From: Rotaria macrura | Lineage: Eukaryota > Rotifera > Eurotatoria > Philodinida > Philodinidae | Length of the DNA stretch: 64,000 nucleotides | Direction of reading: 5' to 3' | Assembly (NCBI GenBank): GCA_900239685.1 | Contig: OENT01000311.1 | Span: 62,001 to 126,000 of the forward strand | Shown here: piece by piece, positions 1-21,812 of the stretch | Position numbering within the stretch: the first letter of the stretch is position 1 | Layout: the number at the start of each line of letters is the position of its first letter | Position numbers and translations under genes: made by a program | Notes under the pieces: model-generated | The model's database searches: none | Told to the model about the DNA's origin: nothing | Seen by the model: only the letters and a program-made list of their open reading frames with translations

Positions 1-9628
<9,628 letters not shown>

Positions 9629-10417
9629 CGGGCTATGAAGAGAAAAAAACTAGTTATTAAAAAAACAAAAAAGTAATTCGAAGTCAAAATATCTTTAAGT
9701 CTAATATCGTACACAAATATACTATACCTGTAAGAAATTTCTTTCTTTATGGGTTTTCCTTTTCAATTTCCTTCCTAATCAGAGCAGAACTTGCTTCAAA
9801 ACTAGAATATAAAAGGAATAATGTAGCTACAAGAAAAATATATTTATTTAAGCATTACTAAGGAAAAATAATATTTTTCGATGGCTAAATAACACGAACA
9901 AGACCTATACATACATACATGATGACATCAATGAGTTTTTCTTGTGCCGGTAGATTCGCTGTTTTTCCTAGAGAATAAAAGGAAAATGTTATGTAGCGAA
10001 TTTATTATGCTTTTCCCAAAAGCAAAATTATTCAGGTCTCTTTATGACAAAGAGTTTTCTGCTATATGAGCGTATTCGAAAAGCAAGATTAATCGTGTAA
10101 GCAGCACAACAGGAAATCAAAATAATGCAAGGAATATGAATAAAAGCAATAATGTGGGAAAGTAACTGATCAGACATGCAACTTTAACCGAAAATATACT
10201 AAATAGCAATAGCAGACGGATCATTTTGATCACGAGGTTCTTAATTGGGATAGATTTTCCGGAAAGATAGATTCCATGTAATACTATCGACGTCTGCCAA
10301 TGATATATTATTAGCAAACAGCAGATGGAAAAAAATAGAGCGTATATAACATTGAAAAACTGTGGCTGTATCTATCAAAGTCACACAAGTCAATAATATT
10401 TCATCCAACTGATTTTC
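9629..10417. other. Spacer between GSAP stop and AHCYL exon E
   Basis: These 789 bases between two genes on the same strand must hold the GSAP 3' untranslated region and the promoter or 5' leader of the longest AHCYL transcript. No further conserved coding sequence is seen. A TTTATT (AATAAA on the minus strand) at 9843-9848 is a possible poly(A) signal. Confidence 0.5.
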
Positions 10418-13400
10418 TTATGGCATCGTTGTTGCGAAAGAAGATAGTCCAGCTTTAACTAAACTCATCTCGTCATCGTCCAATACTCCTAGAAGAATCA
10501 TAATACGAGTTTTGATTTTTTTCGTATAAGAATCTTGTTTCTATGAAGTTAGTTCTTTTTTTGCCAATGATTTAATCAATTCGTTTACCTCGTTGATTAC
10601 AATCACGATAGAAAGTCACGGCAGCCTGTTCAACAAGTCTGCTATGTGTATTGGTACCATTTTCATTGTTACTTGTATCCATGATTTCATCAGCTTGAAC
10701 TATTGTATCGTAAGAAGATAGTACAAATATATAAGAAAAATTACTCAATAGCTTTTTGTTTGTATTTTACTTTCATGTGGATATGCACTAGTATAGGATG
10801 CTATGGTTGTGCTTCTATTTCTATTGTCTATATAAAGCAAAACGAATAAATAATAAAAATTAATATGTAGCCATTTATTGTTGTTCTATCACAGCTCTCA
10901 CCTGCCGAAAGACTTCGAGTGACAAGTAATTGTGCAATCATACGTTTAGCACGATCATTTCTTATTAAAGAAAATAAGCGTGAATGCAAATCCTAAAAAA
11001 TAAAAGATATCTAAATTATAATTGAATATTATGCATGAATATGTATATATATATATACATATATATGTTCGCTTCCAAAATGCTTGATAATCTGATAGAA
11101 AGATATGATTAGTCTATTTATCAATCAAATAGTTTTACTTTTTCTGATCGAGAAAAAAAGAAGAAAAAAACGTTTCACAAGATGTGATATAAATACAATA
11201 AATATTCTTTGTTTTTGTTTTCTGTATCAAGTCTTCCATCATCAGTTACTAAAGATAGGGCTGGATTATGAATGAAATGACAATCATCGAACAGATAATA
11301 AGAAGCAATAGCTCTAAGCGAACAATTATCTTTTAAATGAATGCCGTTTTTAATCATAATATGGGATTAGTTCATCTTTGATAACCATGGAAATTGATTG
11401 TTAAAAAGAAATTTAATATAGTCATCATCGATAATGATTATAGAGTTCTTTAAATATTCGTAAAATAGAATATAATTTCTCAAACCTATCGCCTAATGTA
11501 GAAATGTCATGAGAATATCATTGCGAATTTCGTAATTAAGATGTACTTCAATTATTTTATTTGAATTCTGTGCATGCTATGAATATGTTTCATAAACTAT
11601 CATCAATAATATATGAAACAATTTTAACAGAATTACTTATTTTTCACAAGTCTTATTTACTGCAATTATTAATTGGTGGTTTTTCATGATAACGTCGGTA
11701 AATGTCAGGGAAAAAATGTCAAACTACATATAAACGAATATTTTTGTTGTCACGCTAGTACGGACGGTTATCGTTTCAGTTTTTTTCAAAATAACGTAAT
11801 TATTTTATTTAATACCTTGAATTTCTCGTGTCATGTATTGTTTCTAGCGTGCACAAACTATATCCCATTTTATCGACATTAGAAAATATTCTTCTTGCAC
11901 ATGTCACATGTAATAAAGAAGAAAAAAAATTCAATAATTATTAAAATATTTCCCCTGTGAGTAGTATTAAAGACCCAAAAAATAGATAAATATTAGCAAG
12001 ATCGGCATTAAGTTCGTTTGCATCTAAATATTATAGTATTCATCTTTGAAAAAAGAAAAGAGATGCATGATATACACAGGATAATTGAAATTACATGGGC
12101 TCAAAGATTGCAATATTACTCGGTTCAATGTATTCGGGGTTCGATTTTAGAATTTTCCGGTCGGAAACGATGTCTTTTTCATCGTTTCCGACCGGAAAAT
12201 TCTAAAATGAAAGAAACATCAAAACTACCACATGATGATCAAGGACAGAGAACGGTTCGGAAACATTTATTTGACTACCATATATTGAATTCCTGCTTGC
12301 GAGCTTCCATCTGTCAGATTTGACTGCACGTTATTCGGCTGAATAACTAAGTATCCATATCAGATATGTTACTAGCTTGTCCAAAAAGGCGCATATTCTC
12401 GCCATCTAATGTTTGAGCTAGATTCTAGAATTACGATACTTTAATTAAGTAAATCAAGGCAATCGTCTGCATGTCTCGCTATCAATAAACGATTATACGT
12501 TGACATAAACGAGACATCAGCAATAGAACTTTAGCTTCTTGTCTACGGAAACGTGTACATTACTAACAATAGAACGATTAATATACAAAATGTTAACATA
12601 CAAGAATGCGACAATGTTCAGTGAAATTTGTATCAGAAACTAAAATATGAATCTGTATTTCACAGCATTCTGTCAAAATCTAGATAGTATCTACTATCAG
12701 AGAAGTGAAGTTCAGTATGCTGAAATCAATCATGTGTTTTCAGTCAATCAATGGATCTTTTCTTTCAAATATTATATTTCTCGTGTGAAACTTATGAATT
12801 TTACCACATCAATAGAAATCTCAACAAAAAAAATCTTTTTTCCTGTTTATATCCATTGTACTTCTTCTTCTTGTGGAAATAGAAAATGGTTTCAATTATA
12901 ATCGAATATTATTTTTACTTACTGGATTTGTATTTGGTAACATGAAAATAAGTTGTTCTTTCATTGCATATGACTTTGGACAATCATCCAGTTCTAGAAC
13001 AACACCGTAAATCAAATGAGTATCGATTTAATTTTCTTACCAATGATAACCCGGTTAACAAACTCTTCGGTTAATGTAAGAATATTTTGATCGATCGCAG
13101 CAACAAATCGATCAAAGGGCATAACACGATATGATACTTCAAGTAGAACTCGTTGAAGTTCTGAAAGAACACGAGTCATTTGTCAATGAAGTATAAAAAT
13201 TAAGTAAAATATCATCTACCATCTGTTGATGAGAAACCAAGTTCATCCATTGCCAAATATAGTTTTTCCAAGACTACTAGCAGTGATTTGTATTTTTTCG
13301 ATGGTGGCCTGAAACAATAACTGTTTTCTAGTTCTCATTGGTTGGAATGAAACAACTACCGGTTAAAGTAAGATACTTGATTACTCGAATCAGTTTTTTT

Positions 13401-16400
13401 CTTATTTTCAACTATACTAGAGTATGTTTTTCCTATACGATGAGATTAAATAACTATTAGACGATTATTTGAAAGAAATTGGTTCAAGTTACACTATTTT
13501 TTTTGCAAAGTCTAACTTGAAAATTTGTTTCGATTGAAATCATTGCTTCTGAATGATGTTTTCAAACTTATATTTTCATACAGATGTAAATCATAGTCTA
13601 AAAATATTACTAGCTATATATCATTCTATTTTTGATTCTTTCTTTTTGTCTTTCGGTTCGTTATTGTCATATTTACACATGTGTGATATATAAATATCAG
13701 CCAGTCTTTGCCTGTTTGTAAAATAATCGATCGTATCATATATCTCACCGAATGAAATCCTCGTTGTTGTTCGTATGTTGATTTAGAACAATTGTGCTAT
13801 TCTGTTGTGTATGCTAAGCTTCTTTTCTGTTGCATGCAAAATAGGCACTAGATATCATGTCTGTAAAAACAAGTTGTCCTTAAATTGTTTGTTTTGAACG
13901 TAAGTAGAAAGCGATTGCTTAGTAAGAATAAGTTAACGCTCACTGAAAGAAGCGCATTTTTACTTCTTACAGGATTACGTATACAGGAACGGACGAAATT
14001 TATTAATTGCACTATTGTGTCTACGAATAATAGAATTAACGAATTCTACGTAGTTTTCAACTTGTATTTCGAATAACCTCAACTCAACATTATTAAAATT
14101 TTCGTAAGAAAAGAAAGCATAACATTAAAATAAGAAATAAAATGTTGTCTACATTTTAATTAAAGTAGAAGTTTCAGACGAAATACTTTATGAATTTTTC
14201 AAAATCTGCATCGGCATCCTTTATCAGCTTTGTCTTTAACACAATCTGATGATAGATATTTAATCTTACCTTCACAGATTACTATGATTCTTACTAACTA
14301 ATTACAGTCTTAACGTGTTGTTCATCATCTATTATAAAATAGAAATCTATTGAGTAATTGAATGACATTATACTCGACGGTTAGCTCAAGACGTTCTGTT
14401 CAACTTCTGTTCGATTCTCGTCATTAGAAAAAGAAAGTCATTCGTATCAAAACTCGAATATGAATGAATATTTTGTAATAAAATTTGCCTATTATTATTC
14501 ATATCAAATGAAAAAACTAATCTCATATTTTCTTACACAATATCATCATCAATCAATCCTTGTGTTCGATCGTAGTTTGCAAGACGTGTAAATAATTTGA
14601 TTAAATAATCACATTGATCTTGCTAGAATTCAGAAGAAAATAATTCATTTTACAGACGTGTATGAATAGATAATCTAGTTATTTACTGTAGCTTGAACAT
14701 ATTCAGAAGCAAGTTCTTTAATTCGTCCTTGGTCCCAAGTTGGATAAAGTTGTTGAATTTCAGATGAAACATTTTCAAAAAGCTGGAAACCAAAAGACAA
14801 CATGAAATCAATATAATATATATATATGTGGATACAGTTTATTCTTACAAATTTCTTTTTTCCATCGAATGATTTATCACGATCGACTAATGTTGGGGAC
14901 GATTCGCTACAGAAACGAGTTGAATTGCTAATTTTTGTTTCTATTCTCATGTAATGAATAATGGAACTTACGGTCGCAAAGTTCTTCCTATAAAATTGAA
15001 AATTCCAGGACTTGATGGACGTCTTTCTTTTGGTGATAATGATCCTGTGGTTCCAGTATTATTGTTTAGTGCATTACTATCCATACTTGCGATTGCTGAA
15101 TGCTGATAAGATACTTTACGACGATATTTACGAGATAAATCAAATATTGATCGAAGTTTATCGTAGTATTGTTTGTCAGGATTCGTAGCTCCACTATGTT
15201 CAGGAATATATTCCCGGGAATGAATGACTGGCTCAATCCATACCTATAGTGTAAAATTCACACATTTTTCTTCTTCTATTTAGAAGAAAATTCAGGAAAT
15301 AAATTATCAACTTCTGTATTGGTCCGATGGCGATGATTGACCGTTGTTGCTGGAAATACCAGGACATATTTATTATGGTGAATTCGTTTTGAAAGACGAT
15401 TAAAGATTAATGCTAAATGCAAAAGTCAATAGTAGGAATAAGATTTCTGATGATTTTTAGTGACATGTTCTATGATAATTATGCGAAACTCTTTATGTGA
15501 TAGGCATCTATCATTTGCACTTTTAATTATTGACAACAAGTAAATATTAGTTGAATGAAAGCGCTGACTAATTTTTTTTCATGACTTGTAATTCATCAGA
15601 TAGGGCCCTATATGTATGTTCTCGTCTTTGTTCAAATTATTGCTATTACTATGAAACTTTAAGTAAATACTTTCAATAGCATCGATCAATTATTTTGAAA
15701 CATAAAGATGAGCATCATATTAATTTTTTCAAGCTCGGAGAATTCTCAGATGAAGTATACGATAAAGAGAAAAAGAAAAAGAAAAAGAAAAAATGCAAAT
15801 ATGCTTATAATGCCATTGTTTGAATTCACCGAGAATAATTTATCCCTTATCAAGATGCTTTTCTCTTGAGTAATACCTACAGATAACTATGACATTTCTT
15901 GCCTCATAGATGATTTATTTTTTACTCAAACAACGAATATGAGAAGAGGTGAATAAGTGAGATGGAAGACTTTTCATAGGCTTGCCAAATATCATATTTC
16001 TTGTGTGTCACATATTCTATCCTTTTAATGTAGTACAAAGTCTACAAATTATCGTATTTCGTTCCATCAAATTTTAATGAGAAAATCTCTGTTCAATACT
16101 GATATGAACTTGGACTTGAACTTGTGCAAGGCTCTCGATTGTTTTTTGGAATGGTAGGGACTAAGGTTTTCGGAAGACAGTGTTCAGACATTTTCCAACC
16201 CATTCATTTCTATAGAAGTTGTTTATATTCAATTTATCGTATTCTGAAACAGATTATCTATTTCAAATGTCTACAAAAGAACATTTCATGTAGTCTCTAC
16301 CACAGACTGTTTACTGGATGCACTGAAACGATGATATTCTATAATCTGGCTGTAAAATCTAGTAGATTCAGCAGATAGTTCACAGTATGACCAACGTAAC

Positions 16401-19145
16401 AGCGAAATATGCACTATTTTATAAGATTCTCAGAAACCTAGATTCTGCAGAACTAAGATGAAAAACATTTGACAGGCACGCTGAAAACATAGTGGGACCT
16501 ACCCCCCCCCCCCCCCCCCCCCTCCCCCCCACATCGTGGGCCTTGGTCTTGTGCGATCGATGAGAGCATAAGAGAGGATTGTTTTATCGCAATCGTCTGC
16601 CTCTTGAAGTTGCCTTTGAAACTTGCACAAGGGTCAACTTGACCTTCGGCTAAGTGTTATGTCGATTTTCTCCAACACTGTAAACAATCGATACATTTCT
16701 AGGTTACAAAAAACTTATTAATCTGCCATCCACAAGCCTTCAGTTATACTAGTATCTTAATCTATTCAAAGTTGAAAGAAAAACCTTTAAAATAGGAAAG
16801 AAAATCTTAACTCTATTCAAAAGGAATCAAGTAACTACAGGATTCCGAACCTTGCTATTCTTTGTCACTTTTGTGTTGTAGATGTAGATATATATTATGC
16901 GACTAAACTTAATTTCTATCCAAATGTGTATGGATACGAATATAGCGCTAAAAAAGAAAATGTTGAACAAGTTGTTGGCCAGATAAAAATATGAAAAACA
17001 AATTTAGCGTTTAGTGATAATCAGTAACATGTGGATTTTTTAAAAACTGTTCTAGACCTTTGTCTTCACTATTTTTTTACTGAATGTTGTAGTAATATCG
17101 TATAGAAGTCGTTCTTCTGTCTTGAATACATTGATACAATCTAAATTCGTATAAAAAACTATTTACCCGTCAAAATTTCTTTCAAGTATGCTTTTGTATT
17201 TAAATCATCGTACATATGTAACAGAATGTGTTCAAGTATTTGACCTAAAATAGTGTTATTCCTTGCTGCAACTAATGAATAGGCAATGATTGATTCAATG
17301 GTTGTTGGTGATATTGTTTGCATCAGTTCATTAGGAGATATAGTTATCGTATATGTAATAAGATTTCTTTTTTCATACAGTAGTGTTGATGTATTTGTAT
17401 CAAGACCTCGTTGTGTTGTATATTTAGTATCATAGGGTAGAATATTGGCATCATTAGGAAAGAATAGATGATTAAGAAAATTCAATTGTATATTAAAATT
17501 AAGTAAATGAACGAATTCACCACGTAAAATAGCAAATACATAGTCACCATCTAAAGTCAAAATAAGTTGATAGTGATTTTCATTAATCCATGAAAAACAT
17601 AGAATGCTCGAACAATTACCAAGAAGACCGAAATGAACTCGACGAGATTGAAAAATTTCCCGTTGTTGCGGATTCAATACTTTCGATACGTACAGACTAC
17701 GACCTACAAGAAATGATCATAGTTTAGAAAGAAGAAACACAACAAGTTCAATTAAACCAACCGTGACCAAGTGATACAACTGCATATTCAACCTTTTCAG
17801 TTCCTTCCTACGGAAACAAAAAGATTTTACAATTTAAAATAAAAAAATTTTACTGTTAAACATGTCATTTAAACTTCCAGTGTTACTTTACTTTCAATGT
17901 CGATTGACAGCAAAGAAAAATACTTGTTTCATTTGAGAGAATTTCAAAAATCAAATGACTTGAAGGCGCTGCTAAAAATCGAAAGTCTCTATACAAAATT
18001 AAATAATACTTCCATATTTTCAAGTCTTACGTCGTAATTTAAGATCAAAATCGACTTTCATCTATGATTAAATGAAATTTACACATTATCTTGTCTAACG
18101 TCTACATACAATACTCTCGAATTGACCTTTCGCATTTACAATATGAGATTCATAGACTAATGAATCAAAACCTTTCGCTGGCTGCGTTCTTATTAATGCT
18201 GATGAACGTTTTTGTATAACATGTAATCGCTGTTGAATGGTATCCCATTGATAATAAATGCAATTAGTTATTTGAGCTTGTCGGTCAACAGCAGTTGATT
18301 TATCCTATGAAATTGAAATCGATTTTAGGTAAGTGAAAAGAAAGATATATTTTCATTGTCTTAATACAACAAACCAAAGTATTTTCACTATCAGGCATTC
18401 GAAATAGAGTAACAGCTAAATAAGATGGGAATTTGAATATTTCAAATTTTTTCTTCGAAAGTATATTACAAACCATTTTGGTAAAGTAATAATATAACAT
18501 CATTAGGAGCAAGGTAGGCTCGGATTGGATTCGAATGTGTAAATTTCAATGAGAACAAACGTTGTGAACTTGCTAAATTAATTTCAGCAACAAATGCATC
18601 AAAATCATAGGATTCTAGAACGAGAATTGAAAACAAAAAGAAGATAATAATAGTATAAAGATTTCTATTTTGGTAAAATAATGTTAGAGCAATTCAGCAA
18701 GAGCTAACCTGAACGTGTTACAAAGCCTGTTATGGTATGTGAAACGTTAGTATGTTAAAGAGACTAAATCGAATGTAAGACATCATCGAACTTACAACAT
18801 AATGATCGTGTTGCATTGATACTAGCATGAGTAATTTTTACACATGATGGATGACGATGGTATATCTTTAAGATATGAAGAAACAATTAAATTCAATGAA
18901 ACATTTCTTTCTTTTTGTATGTAATTTCGAACAATTACTTTTTCATCACCATTACTCAATTGAACACCACCAATAATTGTTCGTGGCGTTGAAGAATTCT
19001 ATTAGTATAAAAACGTAATTGTAAAGCAAACAACAGAAAAAGAGAGCAACAGTTACTCGAGATAGAACTGTTGCAGAAAACAGTAGTATACAACCTTGAT
19101 CCAAGCCAAGTACAGATACATTATCGACTCCATTTAATGATATAG
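10418..19145 (-). CDS. GSAP: Gamma-secretase-activating protein homologue (pigeon/GSAP)
   Basis: About 22 exons on the minus strand join in frame to some 835 residues (human GSAP 854): 19057-19145, 18939-18998, 18796-18865, 18709-18726, 18474-18614, 18375-18415, about 18116-18304, 17892-17986, 17762-17807, 17167-17703, 15312-15412, 14972-15243, 14849-14906, 14687-14782, 14537-14622, 13220-13308, 13041-13160, 12923-12993, 10902-10992, 10771-10827, 10589-10699 and 10418-10488. Recognisable blocks are YYQWDTIQQRLHVI (human VWAQWDMSEQRLYYI), VEYAVVSLGHGRS, DYVFAILRGEFVHLLN (human DYYVAVYLPGHFFHLLN) and the tail SRLVEQAA (human FVEEAA). The first half is a beta-propeller-like region and the second half is helical. 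In mammals GSAP is linked to gamma-secretase and amyloid production, though its ancestral role is unclear. The upstream exon with the start codon was not found. The 18116-18304 / 17892-17986 junction has two possible splice choices. Confidence 0.85.
12144..12208. repeat. Perfect 29-bp inverted repeat, 7-nt loop
   Basis: Arms 12144-12172 and 12180-12208 are exact reverse complements and contain the core TTTTCCGGTCGGAAACGATG, more GC-rich than their surroundings. The spacer is seven bases of mostly T. It lies in the large GSAP intron between the exons at 10902-10992 and 12923-12993. Perfect pairing over 29 bp would make a very stable hairpin in either RNA strand or a DNA cruciform. Confidence 0.95.
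16502..16530. repeat. Poly-C tract (C21-T-C7)
   Basis: Twenty-one consecutive C, a T, then seven C lie inside the 1.75-kb GSAP intron (15413-17166). On the transcribed minus-strand product this is a G7-A-G21 run, so a G-quadruplex in the pre-mRNA is possible. Such a tract is striking in a genome this AT-rich. Its length is likely to be uncertain in the assembly. Confidence 0.95.
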
Positions 19146-21812
19146 CTGTAAAAATTTTAAAGAAACTAATTAATGTTACATATACATATCTTATATATGA
19201 ATATACTTTTTTCGAAATTTTTAACTGCTATGAGAACCATTTTTTACAAGTTATCACTAATTCAAATACAGGTAGATATAGGCAAGCATGTAGAAGGCTT
19301 GCTTGCTTACTTGCTGTTTTCTTTTCTCAAATGAATCATTGGATATTTTATTGACTGGCTTGTAACTTTCGTTGACATGTCAACACTTCTACAGATGTCA
19401 CACACATGCTAGCAACAGGAATGACAAAAACTTCCATTGATCATAATCACTGATTTCAGAAAAAAACTTTGCTTTCACCCAAACAATAGAATTAGAGAAC
19501 ATTTTACAGTCATAAGTGATATTGTCTATCTTTACAGTGCGATCAAATCTTTTCCTATATTAAATAGATTCCATATTAGTCTGAAGAATTTCTATTGAAA
19601 AGGTATGAGTACTTTGATCGATCATTTTAATTATCAACTCAATTTAGTCTCAGTATGATCAATGGTGATGTTCCAGAATTAAATTGATCGCACAAACTCT
19701 ATTCATACTTGTAAGATATGATAATGTGATTCCTATGTACCGTCTGTGTGTTGAAAATAAACTTATAGTTATTATATCGTTTTGTTTACTCCTTCATAAA
19801 TTTCGTTTTCACAGTTTTATGTCATACTGAGTTTATGCATGACTAACATTAATAATCATGTACACATTTTTGTTCTAAATTGCTTTTTATTCATTATTCA
19901 CTCTTCATAATTAGCACATCTACGTTTAAAAATAACCATCAATACATCATTTGGTTTAAACTAGATAATTATGTGGGCTTGGTTCAATCAGTAATTACTC
20001 GCATATAAAATTTTAAAACTACTTAGTAATAATTAAAACAGATAAACAACTCTCATCGTAGTGTATTCTACGATATCAATTATCAACTCAAAAAAAGATT
20101 ACCACGAAATTCTATCCATATGAAAGACTACTATGTGTGAAATGAATCGATGATAATTCAAAAATAACTAGATTTTGTAGCAGATATGAGTATATTTGTT
20201 TTATGTTCAGTTAATTTGATTTGGTTATTTTTATATTATGATGTTGTTTCAGGACAAATACAAAATAGAATATTATTAGTTTTCTTAGCCAAATATATAT
20301 CAAAGTCTACGCACGATTATTCGATCGATTTTTTAGAAAAGTATTCTATATTCTCTTCATATCATAAAAGATTTCATCAGATGAATTGATTTTGAACCAA
20401 TGTGACATGCAATATGTAGACTATACTCAAATGCATCTTCAAGGGATTGTATGCGTATTCGTTGATTGCTATTCATATAGTGTCTATTGCACTATAGCAT
20501 ATAGTATATTTGTCATACATGTCATGACGAATGAATGAATTATTATCGAACTTCTACTTGAAACTAAATGCGTACTGACATGTCTAAGTGAGAATGATTT
20601 ACTGTTGAAGTTCTCTGTCTTTTTATTTGTTTCTGTACTATGCTGATTGTAGTCAATAGTAGAAACAAACAAGACTAGGTGAACCTTCCAAAAATGTCAA
20701 CCTTATTTTGTTACACTTTAGCTCTTGAATTCGTGTCAAGTCAAATTTCGAAAAACAGTTGTCTTTGGTGACTGAAAGCGTGAACCATAGCATAAATGTA
20801 AAAAAAATATCTCGAGATATCTTAACAGTGAATATACATCAACTGAGATCCATATCATGCATATAGTTTCAATTTCAAAAAGATTTCACAATCGAAAGAT
20901 CTCTTTCGGTTACAGTGATCCTTTGCATTTGTGTAGGAATATTAACATGAAGAAGTAATATTTACAAGTATCAAATATACGCATACGTATACTCTACAAA
21001 AACATCTGACTAGAAGTAGAAGTATTATCTTCATTCCTTGGATTGATTTCAATCAACGATAAGAAATTCGATACGTCTCAATAGATAAATATCCAACATC
21101 GACTGTAATATAGTTTCATTCAATTGTCGAGAACGAAACAGTATGTATAATTCACATAGAATCATCTAGGTAAAATATCAATGGCGTACTAGAACCAAAT
21201 TCAATGACAATAGCTGTTATCTAGAAACTGGTCTGGATATAATATCTGATTAAACTACTGATCTTAAATCTTTGTACATCGTTTTGTTCTAGGATAATGA
21301 TTGAAATACAAAATAAAAACCGACATAAAAGACAATTATGTATTTTATGTGGCTTGTTTTCGTTGTACTGGTATTATTTGAAGGTTGCAGCTTACTGAAA
21401 CTCGGTTGCATGACAATATATCATTCTTTTTTTTTTCATTCAAAATTGTCAATCATAACTTCAAAGTCAAAATGAAATCAAGTTTCCTGTTATTGTTTTC
21501 TTCTATTGAATATGCCATTGAAGTATAAAGAGAAAATACTATCTAGATCATCAATAATCATTAAACTTTCCATACATATTAAACTTTATTGTCGTTAATG
21601 ATTTGATATGTATTCTTTCTTGTTTGTTTGATTTAATGTTAAAATAATGTTCTATCATACTTTATTTTCCTATTGAATAAAAAAAAACGGAATAGACAGA
21701 TGTAATAACTCACGAATGTCATTAATACTCTTTCGACTTTTTTTTTCGACTATTTTCTAAAGCAATATCATTAATCGACGACATACAGACATTGATAGTA
21801 CGAATCTTAAAC
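19146..21812. other. Divergent intergenic region, GSAP and NHE promoters
   Basis: These 2.7 kb separate the first recognised GSAP exon (minus) from the exchanger start (plus). The region should hold both promoters and the unidentified first GSAP exon. A GTAAGC donor near 19309 preceded by a short open frame was considered for that exon, but its phase does not fit. No repeat or RNA gene is recognised. Confidence 0.5.

Noticed and set aside
12144-12208. Perfect hairpin as a microRNA precursor
   Set aside because: MicroRNA precursors have mismatches and longer loops; a 29-bp perfect stem with a 7-nt T-rich loop does not fit without small-RNA data.
16502-16530. Poly-C tract as a telomere-type repeat
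   Set aside because: It is a homopolymer with no TGTGGG-like period and lies inside an intron of a conserved gene.
16120-16640. Possible transposon with ends CTTGTGCAAG in a GSAP intron
   Set aside because: The 10-base word is nearly self-complementary, and similarity does not extend beyond it, so it is not convincing as terminal repeats.
21792-21812. TTG-initiated extension of the exchanger
   Set aside because: An ATG at 21813 follows in frame and directly begins a signal-like hydrophobic segment.
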